Counted from the first letter of the stretch, positions 1 through 11,524 are shown. The stretch: DNA of 64,000 nucleotides from Effrenium voratum (GCA_963377175.1 CAUJNA010003739.1:1-64000); one strand, 5' to 3'. The notes: generated from the letters alone by a model not told the origin. Program-made: numbers and translations.

Positions 1-198
1 TTCTCAGTAATACCTCCTTCATCTTGCCGTCTGGGCAAGCCGATCCGTGGCAGCATGGATGGATGTGGATGGATGTTGCCCAAGCCTCGACACAAGCCAG
101 CTACTCCTCCCATGCCACCATGGCTGAGAACCAGGCGGATTACGCCATGTGGCCTTTCATGAGCAATGTGGTGAACAGGGCTGGCCTGATCTCCCATA

Positions 199-784
199 GG
201 CTGAATTTCTTCCGTCTAATGCCGTTCGTGCTCTTCAGGCCATCATTCAATGGGGGGCTCCAGTCGCGCAGCTCCCAAACAAAGAGCAAGAGGCTGCTGC
301 CGAGATTCTTGCCGATTATCTTGACCACCCGAGACTCGCACTTCCTTTCAGGCTTCCCTTGCTTGCCGAAAAGGTTGTCGATGCTGAGCTTACTAGTTTT
401 GGTGAAGATTCTATGCATGATGTCAATATCCCTGACCGGCTCATGCACGGCCTTATAGGAAACTACTTCAAGCCCAGTGCTGTTGTTACTGCCTTGGGAG
501 GAAAACACTACCTCGGTCGCCTCAAGAGCGGAGAGGTCGAACCGCAGATCTGGCGGCCATGCTCTCCGTCCATCCTCCTATCTAAATACGCAGGTATTAG
601 GCAACAGGTCATAGGCTCCATCGACAAGAGTCTGTTGGGTATTGCTGCGCTGATCCCTTTCCTGCTGGGCTCCCATTTTGCAGTGAAGACTATTGGCATG
701 TGTTGCGTGCCCTGCCTTTGGTCAGGCCTAAGATTCTCGGCGCTGCTCCCGCGCCCTCTGCAATTGATGCTGACCCCAAGCTGA
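199..784 (+). CDS. Unrecognised ORF without a start codon (exon or pseudogene)
   Basis: An open frame follows a stop at about 196-198 and runs to a stop at 784. Its first half reads like real protein: an Ala/Glu/Leu-rich helical stretch, then a segment containing SFGEDSMHDVNIPDRLMHGL. The frame just upstream (about 141-200) also looks coding (NVVNRAGLIS), which would mean a frameshift or intron near 200. The last third is hydrophobic and less convincing. I do not recognise the family. It could be a decayed host exon or part of a retroelement, and no neighbour on the same strand supports either reading. Confidence 0.3.
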
Positions 785-902
785 GCCCCGCTCTGTCCTT
801 GCGTACTTTTCCCAGGACCCTAGCACTCTGCGCGTTGCCCAGTGCTCCCCACATACTGACCACACCCTTCGGTCCTTATGTGCAGGTGAAGAGCCTATCT
901 TT

Positions 903-1682
903 TCACAGCTCGGGCTGCACAGTACTGTAACCTCCAAGTGACATTACCGCATCCCCATGGATGTGATACCCCGACCACTCACACCATGCAGCAAGTTCCT
1001 TATAGAACTGGGCATCTGTCTTAAGCGTGAGCCTCCTTTTGGAAAAGGCCAGGCACGGCGGTGAGCACAACCATGCTGTCACCCCTTGTAAACCTGCAGC
1101 ACAAAGAGGTTCAAACCTTGAGATGCACGCACAACATCCAACTTTGCTCCCAAGATCGCACATGGCAAACCCGCTCTCATCAATCTCTCTGCAAGCAAAG
1201 TTCATGCAATGCACATTGAAAACCTCTCGGTCCTTGTCCAAAGCAAATACCACCCGTCCAGGATATGCTCGAGATGCCAGAAAGGTAGCAGCTCTTGTCC
1301 ATCCTGAGAAACCGCCGCAGAAGATCTCCGCAAAGAGCACAGGGCAGCGTGTGCTTGAACCATATGGAATAAACTCCATGTCATCCGTGGGTACCACAAA
1401 ACGAGTCTGTGCATGTCTGGCAAATGCCACCCTTCTCAAACGCAGCGGATTTCCAGAAGCCCAACTCTGCCTGATCACCTCTGCACACATCTGATGCCTG
1501 TTCATCCGTTCCCAAGGTTCTGCAAGCGGCAAAACACCATGCAATTTGTCCTCCCCACCGCAAACACATTCACAAGGCAAAACCCCCTCCGCCAAAACAT
1601 GTCTGCTCAGGTCAAAGATCAACTCCTTCTCCTCTTGCCTCATCTGTACCACCTCCGCAAAGCCGCATATCAGAGGCTGCAA
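903..1682 (-). pseudogene. C5-cytosine methyltransferase, N-terminal half, probably retroelement-borne
   Basis: The protein has a SAM-binding motif I (LFAEIFCGGFSGWTRA, about residues 95-110), a motif II-like acidic strand (FALDKD) and a motif IV catalytic loop (CSPPCLAFS, with the nucleophile Cys in PPC). The ENV motif VI, motif VIII and the target-recognition half are absent; the frame closes soon after motif IV. The order on the minus strand is RNase H ORF (2885-1779), then this ORF, in the same direction and 96 bp apart. Dinoflagellate retrotransposons are known to have captured DNA methyltransferases, so I read this as cargo of a dead retroelement. As it stands it cannot be a working enzyme. 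Confidence 0.6.
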
Positions 1683-1778
1683 GCCACACGAGGTGCACCC
1701 AAGCCCTCATAGTCCTCCTGCCGAAAAATGGCCATAGTGAACCCCAAATACAAAGCCAAATATCCGAAGGGAGACCAA

Positions 1779-2885
1779 TCAGCGTCGCGAGCCACAAACC
1801 GTGTATCTGAAATGGTCCAAATCAGCTACAGCACTCCCATGCCGCACCCAAACCGCACGCTTGAACCAAAACAGCTTAGCCTCTTTGTTGGCCTCGCGTG
1901 GGACGTATCGCCAGGAGATGCGTGGGAGTTCAGTGGCAGCGAGAAGCTGCGCTTGTTGCAGCACAGTGACTAGGTCCGATCGTCTCACACGGGCAGTGCG
2001 ACGCCAATAGTTCAAAATCGACGAATTGTCAGCGATGATGACACACTCCTGCACGTCCGAGTGTGAGGGGAAGTGTCGAGCAAGCGCCTGAACAGCGTAA
2101 GCGCTAGCAAAACCTTCAGCGTGGTAGGAATCAGGACAGTCAGCGAGCGGATACGCAGTTTGTTCAAGCACTTGGAATTCATCACCAGCGAATTTTCTCA
2201 CGATGACCCCAGCGCCGCCGGTACGCTCAGAGCGGTGACAGCTACCATCGAAATGAGCAACGAGAGCAGTCCACAGCCAGGGACACTGTGTACACACAAG
2301 AGGATCACCGTGTTGTATGACTTGAGTGGCAAGTACATAGATGTGCACAAATCCACACTCACAGACCCGGGCTTCAAGTGTAATGCTGGAGGCGCCGTGC
2401 CGATAATGCTGTAGTAGTCGGTGCTCATGGCTATGCTCAAGAAGGACAGCAACGAGTGAGCCAGACGTGGCAGGCGTGTCGCCCCGGTAATCGTAATGTG
2501 GCTGGTGTGGAGCAATGACGTGGAGAGGGGAGCCAGCAGCGAATGCCAGGTGCACACTCCAGACGCAACTGCGTTGCGCAGCAGGCCCAAGGAGCCATTC
2601 AGGGCGAGCCCCGCGACGCACATCAGTCGGAAGGAATTCATGAGAGCAGGTAGCAACAAGGCAAGCAGCATGGATAACATCGACAGATGCAAGGGCCGGC
2701 GGGTTGCCCTGTTTTGCAACAAGGCCGCCCCTCTGCCGGATGACCGCTCTAGCTCCTGCGTATAACGCGTAACATCTTGCGATTTGACTTCGCGGCCAGT
2801 GTGACTGCGGAAACCAAAAGGCGAATCGCCAGGAGCAACATAGGAGAAGGGAACCAGCAAGGCCTAAGCAAGGGCAAGATGTCAT
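1779..2885 (-). pseudogene. Retroelement RNase H domain
   Basis: The C-terminal half is an RNase HI fold: VAHFDGSC supplies the first Asp, YHAEGFASAYA the Glu, VIIADNSSILNYW the second Asp, and YVPREANKEAK a degraded final helix where AD would be expected. This domain degrades RNA in RNA:DNA hybrids during reverse transcription. The first 190 or so residues have no motif I recognise. No reverse-transcriptase core lies directly upstream. With the methyltransferase ORF behind it on the same strand, this is the 3' part of a decayed retrotransposon. The start is uncertain. Confidence 0.6.
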
Positions 2886-4232
2886 CCAATGCTGGAAAGT
2901 GTTGTCACCACCCTTGTTTCTAAGGCCAACCCCCAGCGCAATGCAGAGGCTGACCGTCCAATGTTCGAGCGCGCCTGCGACTGTTGCGCAGGACTGGCGT
3001 TAACAGAAAACCGCAAATCCCAGCGCAGGCCAAAACTGTATAAACAGAAGCCGACAAAGTGGGGTAAGGTTCACAATTGAGTACCTCGACAGGCTATTTA
3101 CTGTCGGGGGGAAGGATTCAGTGCTGTACAACCGAGCTCCTACATGCGAAATAAATCAGGTAGCAAAAGGGACCCACGTGTCATGCTGGGGATACCGCAC
3201 GTCTATGCAAGCGGAATTTACCCTCGGACACGTTGTCGCAGAAAAGACCATTGCCATGCTGGGGATACCGCACATGCTATACAAGCGGAATGTACCCTCG
3301 GGCAGGATATAAAGTAAATCCAGTGAGATGCGCCTCCCATGTACAAGTTGTAGGCGCCAAATAGAGGGCACATATCATTCCATGGAGGGCTGCACCCTCA
3401 GGAAAGCTGCCGCAATAGTCCACCGTAGTGCAAGGTCGCTCGGAGATGAACCAGTATGCAAATTGAAAAACTGAATCACCAGTACATCAATGCAAGGTTG
3501 ACGCAGCCATGCACGGGCTGGATTTCCATAAGACACGATGCATCAAAGACCCATACCGCATGATGATAATATCAATAGGAAACTCTGGCAAGAAAAGGCA
3601 CTGGCGCCAAGCATTCAGACCAAGAGGAGAAGGCGGCAAACATAATACAAGGGGAGTATACTCCCAGTATCATAAATGCCACGTCTGGGTCCAGTACAGA
3701 ACCCCTAGCCGGGCCGCTCGCCTGCGAACACGTCCTCGGTATGTTTGCCATCGCAAGAACCGGGCGTACGGGCCCTCACCAAGCTCAGCCGCACTCATGT
3801 CGACACACACTACGCGGGGCAATGCCTGCTCCTGGATCCAAGCACGTGGGAGTGTAAACTCACGCCCTCCAGCATAGCCTCTGATAATGGCATCGATAGT
3901 GTCTGACGCATTGGTAGACGCGGTCGCCTACTGAAGCCTGAGGTCTTTTGCATGGCGCCAAAGCAAGTCAAGGTTGACACCTTGGATTTGAGTGGCCAGG
4001 GCAAAAGCGGGTGTTCACTCCATCTCTGAAGAGTGCGGAGTGCATTTTCAAAGGCATTGACCGCTTTGCACCAAGAAAGGTAAAAGCAACACGCTAATGT
4101 CCTGTGCGGATGTGCGGATGCTATACGCATCTTTAGCAAGGTTGGTTGGGGCATCGCTTCCCTTGGGCACAACATACGGGAACTCCATGCCTGAGCAAAC
4201 AAGCCAGTTCACCTAAAAGAGATATGCCTGCG
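2886..4232. other. No convincing gene; holds a short tandem repeat
   Basis: ORFs here are short, mutually overlapping and without recognisable motifs. The only clear structure is the duplicated unit at 3182-3303. The part nearest 4232 may be the eroded 3' end of the minus-strand LINE. Confidence 0.6.
3182..3303. repeat. Two-copy direct repeat, about 75 bp period
   Basis: CATGCTGGGGATACCGCAC recurs at 3182 and 3257. Each copy is followed about 10 bases later by an AAGCGGAAT-TACCCTCGG segment with a few mismatches between copies. Confidence 0.8.
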
Positions 4233-5711
4233 TCACTGGGCAAGTCCTGGTCTGGCAGTGATGGAGGTGTAGAATGCCGTACCCCACATGAAGCAGTCGG
4301 CAAGCGCAGGATCAGATTCAATCACAAATGAGCTGGCCGGGTCTGGCGTCCAATCGCGGCAAACCTGAATCCTCTCAGCAGGGGAGTTGCGTGCAGAAGT
4401 TGCGGACTCAAGTTTCTTGAGTCGAATGGCATATTCAATCAGAACCTGCGCAGAGTAGTCAAGTATCAGCAGCTTTGGCAGCTTCATCCGCAATATCATT
4501 GCCGAGATGGTAGTAAAGCTGCTCAAGGTCGCGGATCTGTTCGAGATTCTGATGGGCCCAGACCTTAAGCACTTGCTGCCCAGGCTGGGTGGCAACAACG
4601 GCAAGGCGGCCAACAAGATCTTCATTAGCCCGCTTAGCAATTGCAACACGCGGCGGTTCATATTTGCGCACCCACTCCCACAAGCACACGTTGGACTGGC
4701 AATCCGTATACACCGTAGCAGTTGGCACCGCCTCAAGTGCAACCACAAGTGCTTGCAGTTCAGCACGAGCGACAGTTTGTGCTCCTGTGGTTTGACCCAG
4801 TGCGACAACCCGGAAGCACGAAGGTACAATCTGAGTAGTCTGATATCTCCTAAGCGCAAAAAGGGCATTCGCAACGGTGTCAGTACATGCAACCGCACTC
4901 CAACCAGAAAGGCGTCCGTCAATGGAAGTTTGTCTCAACCCACTACCATCAACGAAAAATGTGACATGCTCAGCGGCACGAAGCTCATGCACAATTTCCG
5001 GACTGATGGAGGCCATGTACATCTGCGAGGCACGGACACTGTAGCACGATATGCCTGAAAGCAGAAGGCTCACCACACAGCGGACAAAGACCGGGTTCAT
5101 CTGCTCTCCAAATATGTTTTCGCCTGTGATTTGCAGTGCCGCGGTGCGCTGCCTGCTTCTCGGAAGTTGCTCCAGCGCAGTTGCAGTTCCAACCCGCGAA
5201 AGAGGATGCAGGTCGGCACACTCCTTTCGATGCTCAATATTTGAGGTCACGACTCTCATCCAAGCCAAGTGCACGAAGTACTTAAGCCTTTGCCATGGCG
5301 TGCTCAAAAGATGCAGGCGAATGTGCGCTTAGCAACCCCAATCGGGCCGTGAATTTGCGGATAGTCTCCAGAGTGCGCAACAAGGTCTGCAAACAATGCA
5401 TTACATTGGTCAACACTAGCAGTGACGAGATATCGGCGCAAGTTCCTAAGCACCTGAATGTGTGCAAATTCCTCTGGATCTTGGAGTTTCCCAACCAACA
5501 CATTGCAAGCCAACCACGGAGATGCGTGTGATTCAGGTTGATCGAGTATCGCACGCGTCAGCTTCGTCCGGAGACTCAGGGATACCACAAGTACTTGGCT
5601 GAGGATCAGAGAAAGTGTCACCAAGGTGGAAAACTCGGGTGAGGTAGTCTCCGCCAGCGTGGGACGTCTAATCATGTCGCGGTTCAAGACCACGTTGCTC
5701 AGTTGCCACAT
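4233..5711 (-). pseudogene. LINE-type retrotransposon ORF2 C-terminal part: zinc knuckle plus RNase H
   Basis: Three minus-strand frames together give a typical dinoflagellate LINE tail. 5711-5304 is a helical linker. 5221-4985 carries a zinc motif CPLCGEPSAFRHIVLQC (C-x2-C, H, C). 5000-4459 is RNase HI with FFVDGSG, ARAELQALVVALE, VYTDCQSNV and GNDIADEAAK, so all four acidic positions are present. 4459-4233 continues in another frame as C-terminal tail. At least three frameshifts separate the pieces and no RT core is visible, so the copy is 5'-truncated and dead. The plus-strand LINE at 24.6-26.6 kb has the same zinc-knuckle-then-RNase-H order. Confidence 0.7.
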
Positions 5712-5735
5712 GGGCCCAAAGTTTGTAGGCTCGCA

Positions 5736-6700
5736 CCAGTTGCCCCTACAGCTGAAACATTACACGCTTTTTGGTCACGCCGTTCGGGTCCTTAACAAGG
5801 CAAGCCTGATGCTTTGGCATTGTCTCAGCTTTGTGTGGAACGTCTCAGAGCCGGCTCCGCTTGACCTGAGCGCTCCATTGAGTCAAACATGTGGGGTCCT
5901 CCTTTTCTGTGTTCAACATTGCGTGGGTTGGTCTTGGCGCGGTACGTTTCAGTGTTAGCCCTGCTGACCTGATCTTGCTGTAGCTCAAACAAACTATGGA
6001 CCCCTGGCCCAGGCATTTGTGGAGGCACTCATTGGCTTTCTGTATGATCGCTGATGCTTGTCGCTGTGCTTGCCATTTCTTGCTGCTGAAATATTGCACA
6101 CTTTTTGGTCACGCAGCTGGTCCATAACAGGGCAAGCCATACGCTTTGTTGCCCTGTCTCAACCTTGTGAGCCATTTCTCAGTGCCGGCCCCGCTGTGCC
6201 TGAGAATTTCCGTTGAGTCAAACATACGGGGTCCTCCTTTCGCATGTTCAACATTGCGTGGGTTGCCCTTGGCGCGGTACGTTTAGTGTCAGCTGATCGT
6301 GCTGTAGCCCAAACCTAATGGCTTCCCGTATGGTCGCGGATGTTTGTCGCTTTGCTTGCCACTTGCATGGTTAAGGCCTCCGCCAGGTCAGTCTTTGCTG
6401 GCACGTTGCGGCCATTGACATTGGCTCCCAAAATTTGTACGGCCACGTATCTGTGACGCCGTTTTTTTGGCTCATCATGCGACAGGCAAGTAGTTGGTCT
6501 ACACCCTGATTGTGGTATTGCACGGTTCGACTCAGTGCCAGCCCCGCTGTGCCTGCGCGTACCGTGACTCAATCAATTGTTGGGCCCCTTGTTTCCACTT
6601 ACCTAGTTGCTTTTGCATTGTGTCTGGGTTGCCCCTTTTTGCGCGGCTCGTGTCAGTGTCAGCCCCGCTGTACCTACCTTCAACCAATTGGCCCCTTTTC
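5736..6700. repeat. Degenerate tandem repeat, unit about 330 bp, 2-3 copies
   Basis: The block starting GCTGAAACATTACACGC at 5751 recurs as GCTGAAATATTGCACAC at 6084. Both continue with CTTTTTGGTCACGC, a TGTCTCA segment, GAGTCAAACAT, GGGGTCCTCCTTT and TTCAACATTGCGTGGGTTG. A third, more diverged part copy (CAGTGCCAGCCCCGCTG, then a TGGGTTGCCCCTTTTTGCGCGG segment) runs from about 6533. It lies upstream of the copia Gag and may be part of that element's non-coding 5' region, but I could not find a matching repeat at the 3' end. Confidence 0.65.
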
Positions 6701-7500
6701 CTTTCTGAACATATCAGACACTAGCGTTTGATCAGGGTGTTGGCCAAACGCTCGCCATGGCAGGGACTCGGTGATACCTACGGTCTTGGCCCCGCCCAAT
6801 CCGTCGGTACTCCAGCATCGCACAATGCAGGTGGATAGTGCCAGTTCGCAAAGTGTGCCACGCGAGCTGACACCTGCAGCTTCGGCCCCGCCCCCTGTGC
6901 CTGCCGCCGTCTCGGGTACTCTCCATGGCATTGACCTGGAGTGTGCTACTGTCACACTTTATGACAATGCATATACCCCTGCACAAGCCCGCGTCCCGGG
7001 CGGGGCATGGCCAAATCAGGAGCTTTTTCCAATTCTTGCACTCCGCGCTTCCGGCCACCGTTCTGGTTGTTGGGCGAACTTTTGACCACCATGCCGATGG
7101 ATTGCTGCCGGTCATGTACGCCCGGGAGGCTTGCCGCCGCCGCTTGTCTTGTTTGTGCCCATGTGTGCGGTTTACCAGGGGGCCTCACCTACCCTGGAGC
7201 AGATCCTGCCCATGGCTACCGAGCATGTTATGCCTGGCCTTTTTCCGCAGATCTGTGGCATGTGGCACGCAGTTCTCAGACCTTGGGCTCGCCCGCCTCC
7301 TTGGACACGCAACCGGGTCTGCTCTTGTTTACGGGTGAAGCGCCCCAGCCCTATTGGCCAGCTGCTGTTGTCAGCGTAGGAGATCCAGCAGTTGCCGCCA
7401 GCCTGCTCACCCCTTTCGCGGGTAGTGTCCCTGTGTCATCTCACGACGTGGCATGTCTGGGTGGACTGCTGGCTACAGCCGCCATTGCCTCGTGCTTTGA
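6701..7500 (+). other. Probable 5' leader of the copia element; no definite gene
   Basis: Long frames exist here (for example 7007-7609) but are Pro/Ala/Cys-rich without motifs, and the Gag frame itself is closed by TGA at 7498-7500. Gag coding may begin farther upstream through a frameshift or intron. No LTR boundary could be set by eye. Confidence 0.4.
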
Positions 7501-7536
7501 AGTTGGGCAGCCACCAATTTCACGGAGGCTTCGAAG

Positions 7537-9351
7537 GTGGTGCGGCCTCCAGAGCCATTTGGCCCTGACAAGGAGCGTTCAGAATTTCCTGACTTTTGCA
7601 TGCAGATGAAGGCTTGGCTATTTTATGCAGAACCAGCATATGAAGCAGACTTGCTACATATTGAGCAGCACTTGGACACCCCTGTTGCTTTTGACAGCAT
7701 GTCTCCAGAAGCCCGTGCACGAAGTGTCAAGTTCTACAACATCCTCATCGGTCTCTTGAAAAATCGCCCTTTCAGGTTGCTCAAGCAGATCGAGAACAGG
7801 AACGGCTTTGAAGCTTGGCGTCAGATTGTGTCTTTCCTTCAGCCACATACCAAGGCAAGATCAGTTTCTTTGCTTACAGCTTTGATGAACTTGCCCTCCT
7901 TTACAAAGGAGAAGTCTTTGCGGGAGCAGATTCAGACATTGGATCTTATGCGTGATGAGTATAGGAAATCCTCTGGCGCAGATGTTCCTGAAGACCTATC
8001 CTTGGGAGTGCTCATTCGTGTTTTGCCAGCCCATATTCGACAGCATGTGCAGTTACAGATGAAGGAATCTACGCGCTATGAAGAAGTGCGTGCTGCAGTG
8101 CTTGCTTATGAGAATGTCTCTTCAACCTGGACAACCAGCCAGGTTCACAGTGAGTTTGGGATTGGAAATCAACCATCTCAGCAACACCAAGGTTTGGCAC
8201 CTATGGAGATTGATCGTGTTTCAAATCCAAACTGGAATCAACCCTGGAACAACAAAGGTGGAAAGTTTGGCAAAAGCGGCAAAGGCAATAAAGGCAAGTA
8301 CGACAAAGGGAAAGGCAAAGGCAAGTCAGACAAAGGCAAAGGAAAATCAGAAGGCAAATATGGCGGCAAAGGCAGTGGAAAGGGCAAGTTTCAGCAGTAC
8401 GATGATGGCAAAAGCTGTTGCTTGTACTGCGGCAAACCAGGCCATTGGAAGCGTGACTGCAGAGCTTATAAGCGTGACCAGCAGAACAATGTCCGCAATG
8501 TTGAGACCTCTAGTGCAGCAGGTACATCCACGACTGCAGCAAGTACAACTGAACGTTCTGGAGCCCCTAGTGTTTCAGGTTCGGTCTCATCATCGCAGCC
8601 TTCCTCAGCAGGTGCATTTGCGCAGCAACAGCAGCAACGTCAAGTGCGCTTGCTTCCATTTGCAGAACAGGATGATTTTGTGGACCTCACCAATTTGCAG
8701 TTTTCAAACATGAGCCCAACACGCAATATTCGCATGATGAGTTTTCCAGATTCCGCATGTGCAGAGTCAGTTTCACATGATGACGCTTGCAGTGCAGATG
8801 CAGCATATAAGAGTGCGTGTGCGTTTTTCGACATGACATGTTCAGACCATGACAACATTTGGACTGTTGCACCTGGTTGTGAGCCGTGTAGTCATGTTCG
8901 CGCATTGCAGGACTCGGCAGCAGGAGAAGAGATTGAAATCATTTTTGATAGTGGTGCCGATGGCAGTGTCTTGCCATTGAGATATGCGCACATAGGTGAA
9001 TCCGCGTTTTTGAGTGGCCCTCAGACTCAGTATGTCGATGCTCAGGGAGCGCTTGGAGTGCGGGATTTCAGAACAGCCGAAGTGACATTCGATGGTATTC
9101 GCCTCAGGGAGCATTTTGCCATAGCCCCTGTCACATCTTCATTGGTGTGCTTAGGGAAGATTTTGCAAGATGGCTGGGCCATCACCAACAATTCTGGTTC
9201 TTTGTGCTTGACCAAAGGAGCCAAGAGAATTCCCCTGAAGTACCGAAATAATTCACTTTGTGCCACAGGTGTGATCAGGATGCTTAGCGAGCATCAAGCC
9301 ATTCGTGCTGTCACACTTCAGGAGCCACTCAGGAAACTGCAGCCTGGATAG
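7537..9351 (+). CDS. Copia Gag-protease polyprotein
   Basis: The N-terminal half (residues 1-230) is an all-helical Gag capsid domain. A Lys/Gly-rich basic stretch follows (about 235-290), then a single CCHC zinc knuckle CLYCGKPGHWKRDC (C-x2-C-x4-H-x4-C) for RNA packaging. A Ser/Thr/Gln-rich linker leads to a retropepsin-type protease with IIFDSGADGSVLPL near residue 468, where DSG holds the catalytic Asp. The start given is a GTG; the frame is open back to TGA at 7498, and no good ATG fits, so the true start is unknown. The frame ends at TAG 9349-9351 but continues in phase into integrase, so this is either a point lesion or a readthrough site. Confidence 0.8.
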   Translation: MVRPPEPFGPDKERSEFPDFCMQMKAWLFYAEPAYEADLLHIEQHLDTPVAFDSMSPEARARSVKFYNILIGLLKNRPFRLLKQIENRNGFEAWRQIVSFLQPHTKARSVSLLTALMNLPSFTKEKSLREQIQTLDLMRDEYRKSSGADVPEDLSLGVLIRVLPAHIRQHVQLQMKESTRYEEVRAAVLAYENVSSTWTTSQVHSEFGIGNQPSQQHQGLAPMEIDRVSNPNWNQPWNNKGGKFGKSGKGNKGKYDKGKGKGKSDKGKGKSEGKYGGKGSGKGKFQQYDDGKSCCLYCGKPGHWKRDCRAYKRDQQNNVRNVETSSAAGTSTTAASTTERSGAPSVSGSVSSSQPSSAGAFAQQQQQRQVRLLPFAEQDDFVDLTNLQFSNMSPTRNIRMMSFPDSACAESVSHDDACSADAAYKSACAFFDMTCSDHDNIWTVAPGCEPCSHVRALQDSAAGEEIEIIFDSGADGSVLPLRYAHIGESAFLSGPQTQYVDAQGALGVRDFRTAEVTFDGIRLREHFAIAPVTSSLVCLGKILQDGWAITNNSGSLCLTKGAKRIPLKYRNNSLCATGVIRMLSEHQAIRAVTLQEPLRKLQPG

Positions 9352-10197
9352 ACTGGAGCAGGCCTCTATGGTATTGTCAGTTTTGACCCTAGCTTTGTGA
9401 ATACCACCCTTGCCCCTTCAGATGTCTTTCTTTGGTTCAGGACCACCTTGGTTCTACGTTCTGGTATTTGGGAGCTCATGGAGTTTGGGGAGGACATTTC
9501 AAGGCTGGATGATTTGTCAAGTTCATTTGTGAACAGCAGCAACGTGGAGAAAGTGATTACCATCGGTCATTCAGTTCCATTTACCGATGAAGTGTGCCAG
9601 AGTTTGTTTTTCGATGAAAGCAGCGCAGCCGACATTTTGCAACGCAGACGTGACTATGCAGAGCCAGATGCAGTGCAGCAACCGCCAGAAGATGTGCCTC
9701 AGGCAGATGATCATCAGCCAGATCCCGTTTTTCCTGTTGACCCTGATGAGATAGAAGTTGCAGGTGTAAAGCTAAGCAGTGCTTCCCCAGGCGACCTTCT
9801 TAGGCAAGCGTGTGAGACACTGGGTTTGCCTAGCTGGGGAAACAAGCGACAAGCTTTTAAACGTTTGGTGAAACATTTGCAACAACAAGGTTTACTTGCA
9901 GCTCACACCGCCTCACAACAAGTGGAGCGTGACATTGTGCGGCGTCCTGTGATGCAGCCTGTGCCTAGGAAGCCCACTGAGCGTGAAGTTTTGGAGCACA
10001 GTTATGTTCATTACCCTTATGAAGCATGGTGCGAATACTGTGTGATGCACAAGGCGCGCCAGGATGCACACCATGATGAGCATCATGAAACTGCAGCACA
10101 CAGTGTCGTTTCTTTTGACTTTGGTATTGCAGCAGACAGCCAGATGGTTCAGACAAGATCACTGTTTTGTTTGCGCATGACAGAGCCACAGGTTTGA
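9352..10197 (+). pseudogene. Copia integrase, N-terminal part
   Basis: The frame is continuous with Gag-protease after one TAG codon. An acidic linker of about 150 residues precedes a zinc-binding-like region (PYEAWCEYCVMHKARQDAHH: two Cys and His) and the first catalytic Asp of the DDE triad (VVSFDFG, codon about 10117). The frame stops at 10197, but shifting by one base near 10165 continues with FAHDRATG and ALPTPAKGGRYM, as expected for the integrase core. A frameshift therefore breaks the gene here. Confidence 0.7.
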
Positions 10198-10238
10198 TAC
10201 ATGCCTTACCAACACCAGCCAAAGGTGGCCGGTACATG

Positions 10239-10905
10239 ATGTGACAATGAGCCAGCCACTTTAGGTTTGCTTGACAGTGTGAGACGTGCTTGTAGACGGC
10301 TTGGCGTTTCCACCATTGCAGAACCTGTTGCGCCCGGCAACCATCAAGGCAATGGTGCGGCAGAACGTGCCGTGCAGAGTGTGCGAAACCAAGCAGGCAT
10401 TTTTGTGTCGCAGTTGGAGCGCCTTGGAGGTGCGCCAGAAGGGAAAATTATATTCGAGTGCACCCACCCAGTTTACAACTGGGCAATTCCACATGCAGCA
10501 TGGGCTTACAATCATTACCAAGTTGCGAATGGCAGGACTGCTTATGAAGTGGCCACGGATCGCCAACACACTGGCCGCATCGCTCGCTTTGGGGAGATGA
10601 CCTATGGATTTCTCCGAACAAGTGCCAAGGCAGCCCCACAATGGTGCAAAGGCCTTTGGCTTGGCAAAACGATGCAGGCAGATTGGCATATCATTGCAGT
10701 TGCCTCACCAGATAATTGCGGCATTTTCACAACGAGATCTGTGAGACGCTTGCCAGACCCATGGAACTTAGACTATGCAGCCAAGGTTGAATCGATGCCT
10801 TCAGATTTTGGATATGCAGCGCTTGGTTCCAAGTTGGTCATGGCCAAGAGAGTTTTGCCCAGCCACATCCAGTTGAACTTCCCATTGATTTCCCATTTGC
10901 GCTGA
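10239..10905 (+). pseudogene. Copia integrase, C-terminal part
   Basis: CDNEPATLGLLDSVRRACR provides the second catalytic Asp region and GNHQGNGAAERAVQSVRN the catalytic Glu (codon 10363-10365). The rest is the integrase C-terminal domain with the WGNAIPH-type segment (VYNWAIPHAAWAYNHYQ). The piece starts directly after a TGA at about 10238, and the stretch expected between the first and second catalytic residues is missing, so an internal deletion joined the two parts. The frame ends at 10905; downstream coding is in another phase. Confidence 0.7.
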
Positions 10906-11490
10906 GCCAACAACCACCAACTCCAGATGAGGCAGCGATAGAGCCTCAGACACCTGCACCGCCTGAACTTCCTGAACAACCTGCTTCCAGCAGTGCAGGA
11001 GTATCAGCGCAGGCGGGGATGATGCCACCTCCAGCATCAGCAGCAGTCTCAGCGCCAGCAACACCGGCAAGCCCTGGAGTTCCAGTTCCTGGAAACCCAG
11101 CTGGAGCAAGCCAGGCGCCTACCACACCAACTTTGACTGCAGATGAAGCAGCAAGTCAAGGATTGTTTGCAGACTTGGATGCAAGTCCAAGATCCAACAA
11201 GCAACTCAAAATCAATCAGATTGGCAGTTGTTTCATTGACGGCACAGAGTATCCTCACGAGGACGAGCAAATAGTCCTGGATTTTGATGAGGACAGCTTT
11301 GATTTTCTAGACCAGCATGATGACGAAGTCACAGATGAGCCTTGGTCAGACGAGTTTTTGCATGAAGGTTTAGCCCTTTTTGATTTGGCAGGATCAACGA
11401 AGCAATTGATTTTTCCAGATGACGGTGCAGGAGAGCCTCAGCTTTCCATTCAGGACATGATACAGCTGGATTCGCTTGCAGACAGAGTCG
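10881..11490 (+). pseudogene. Copia integrase-RT linker, Pro/Ala-rich then acidic
   Basis: From about 10881 the coding phase is the one containing LSQQPPTPDEAA. A Pro/Ala-rich stretch is followed by an acidic one (FDEDSFDFLDQHDDEVTD). It is an extended linker of the type found between integrase and RT in copia Pol. It ends with DSLADRV just before the C tract. The copy of this 22-bp DNA after the tract continues as DRVEIERLTKLGVLLPP, so the linker is interrupted. Confidence 0.55.
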
Positions 11491-11524
11491 CCCCCACCCC
11501 CCCCCCCCCCCCCCCCGCCCCCCC

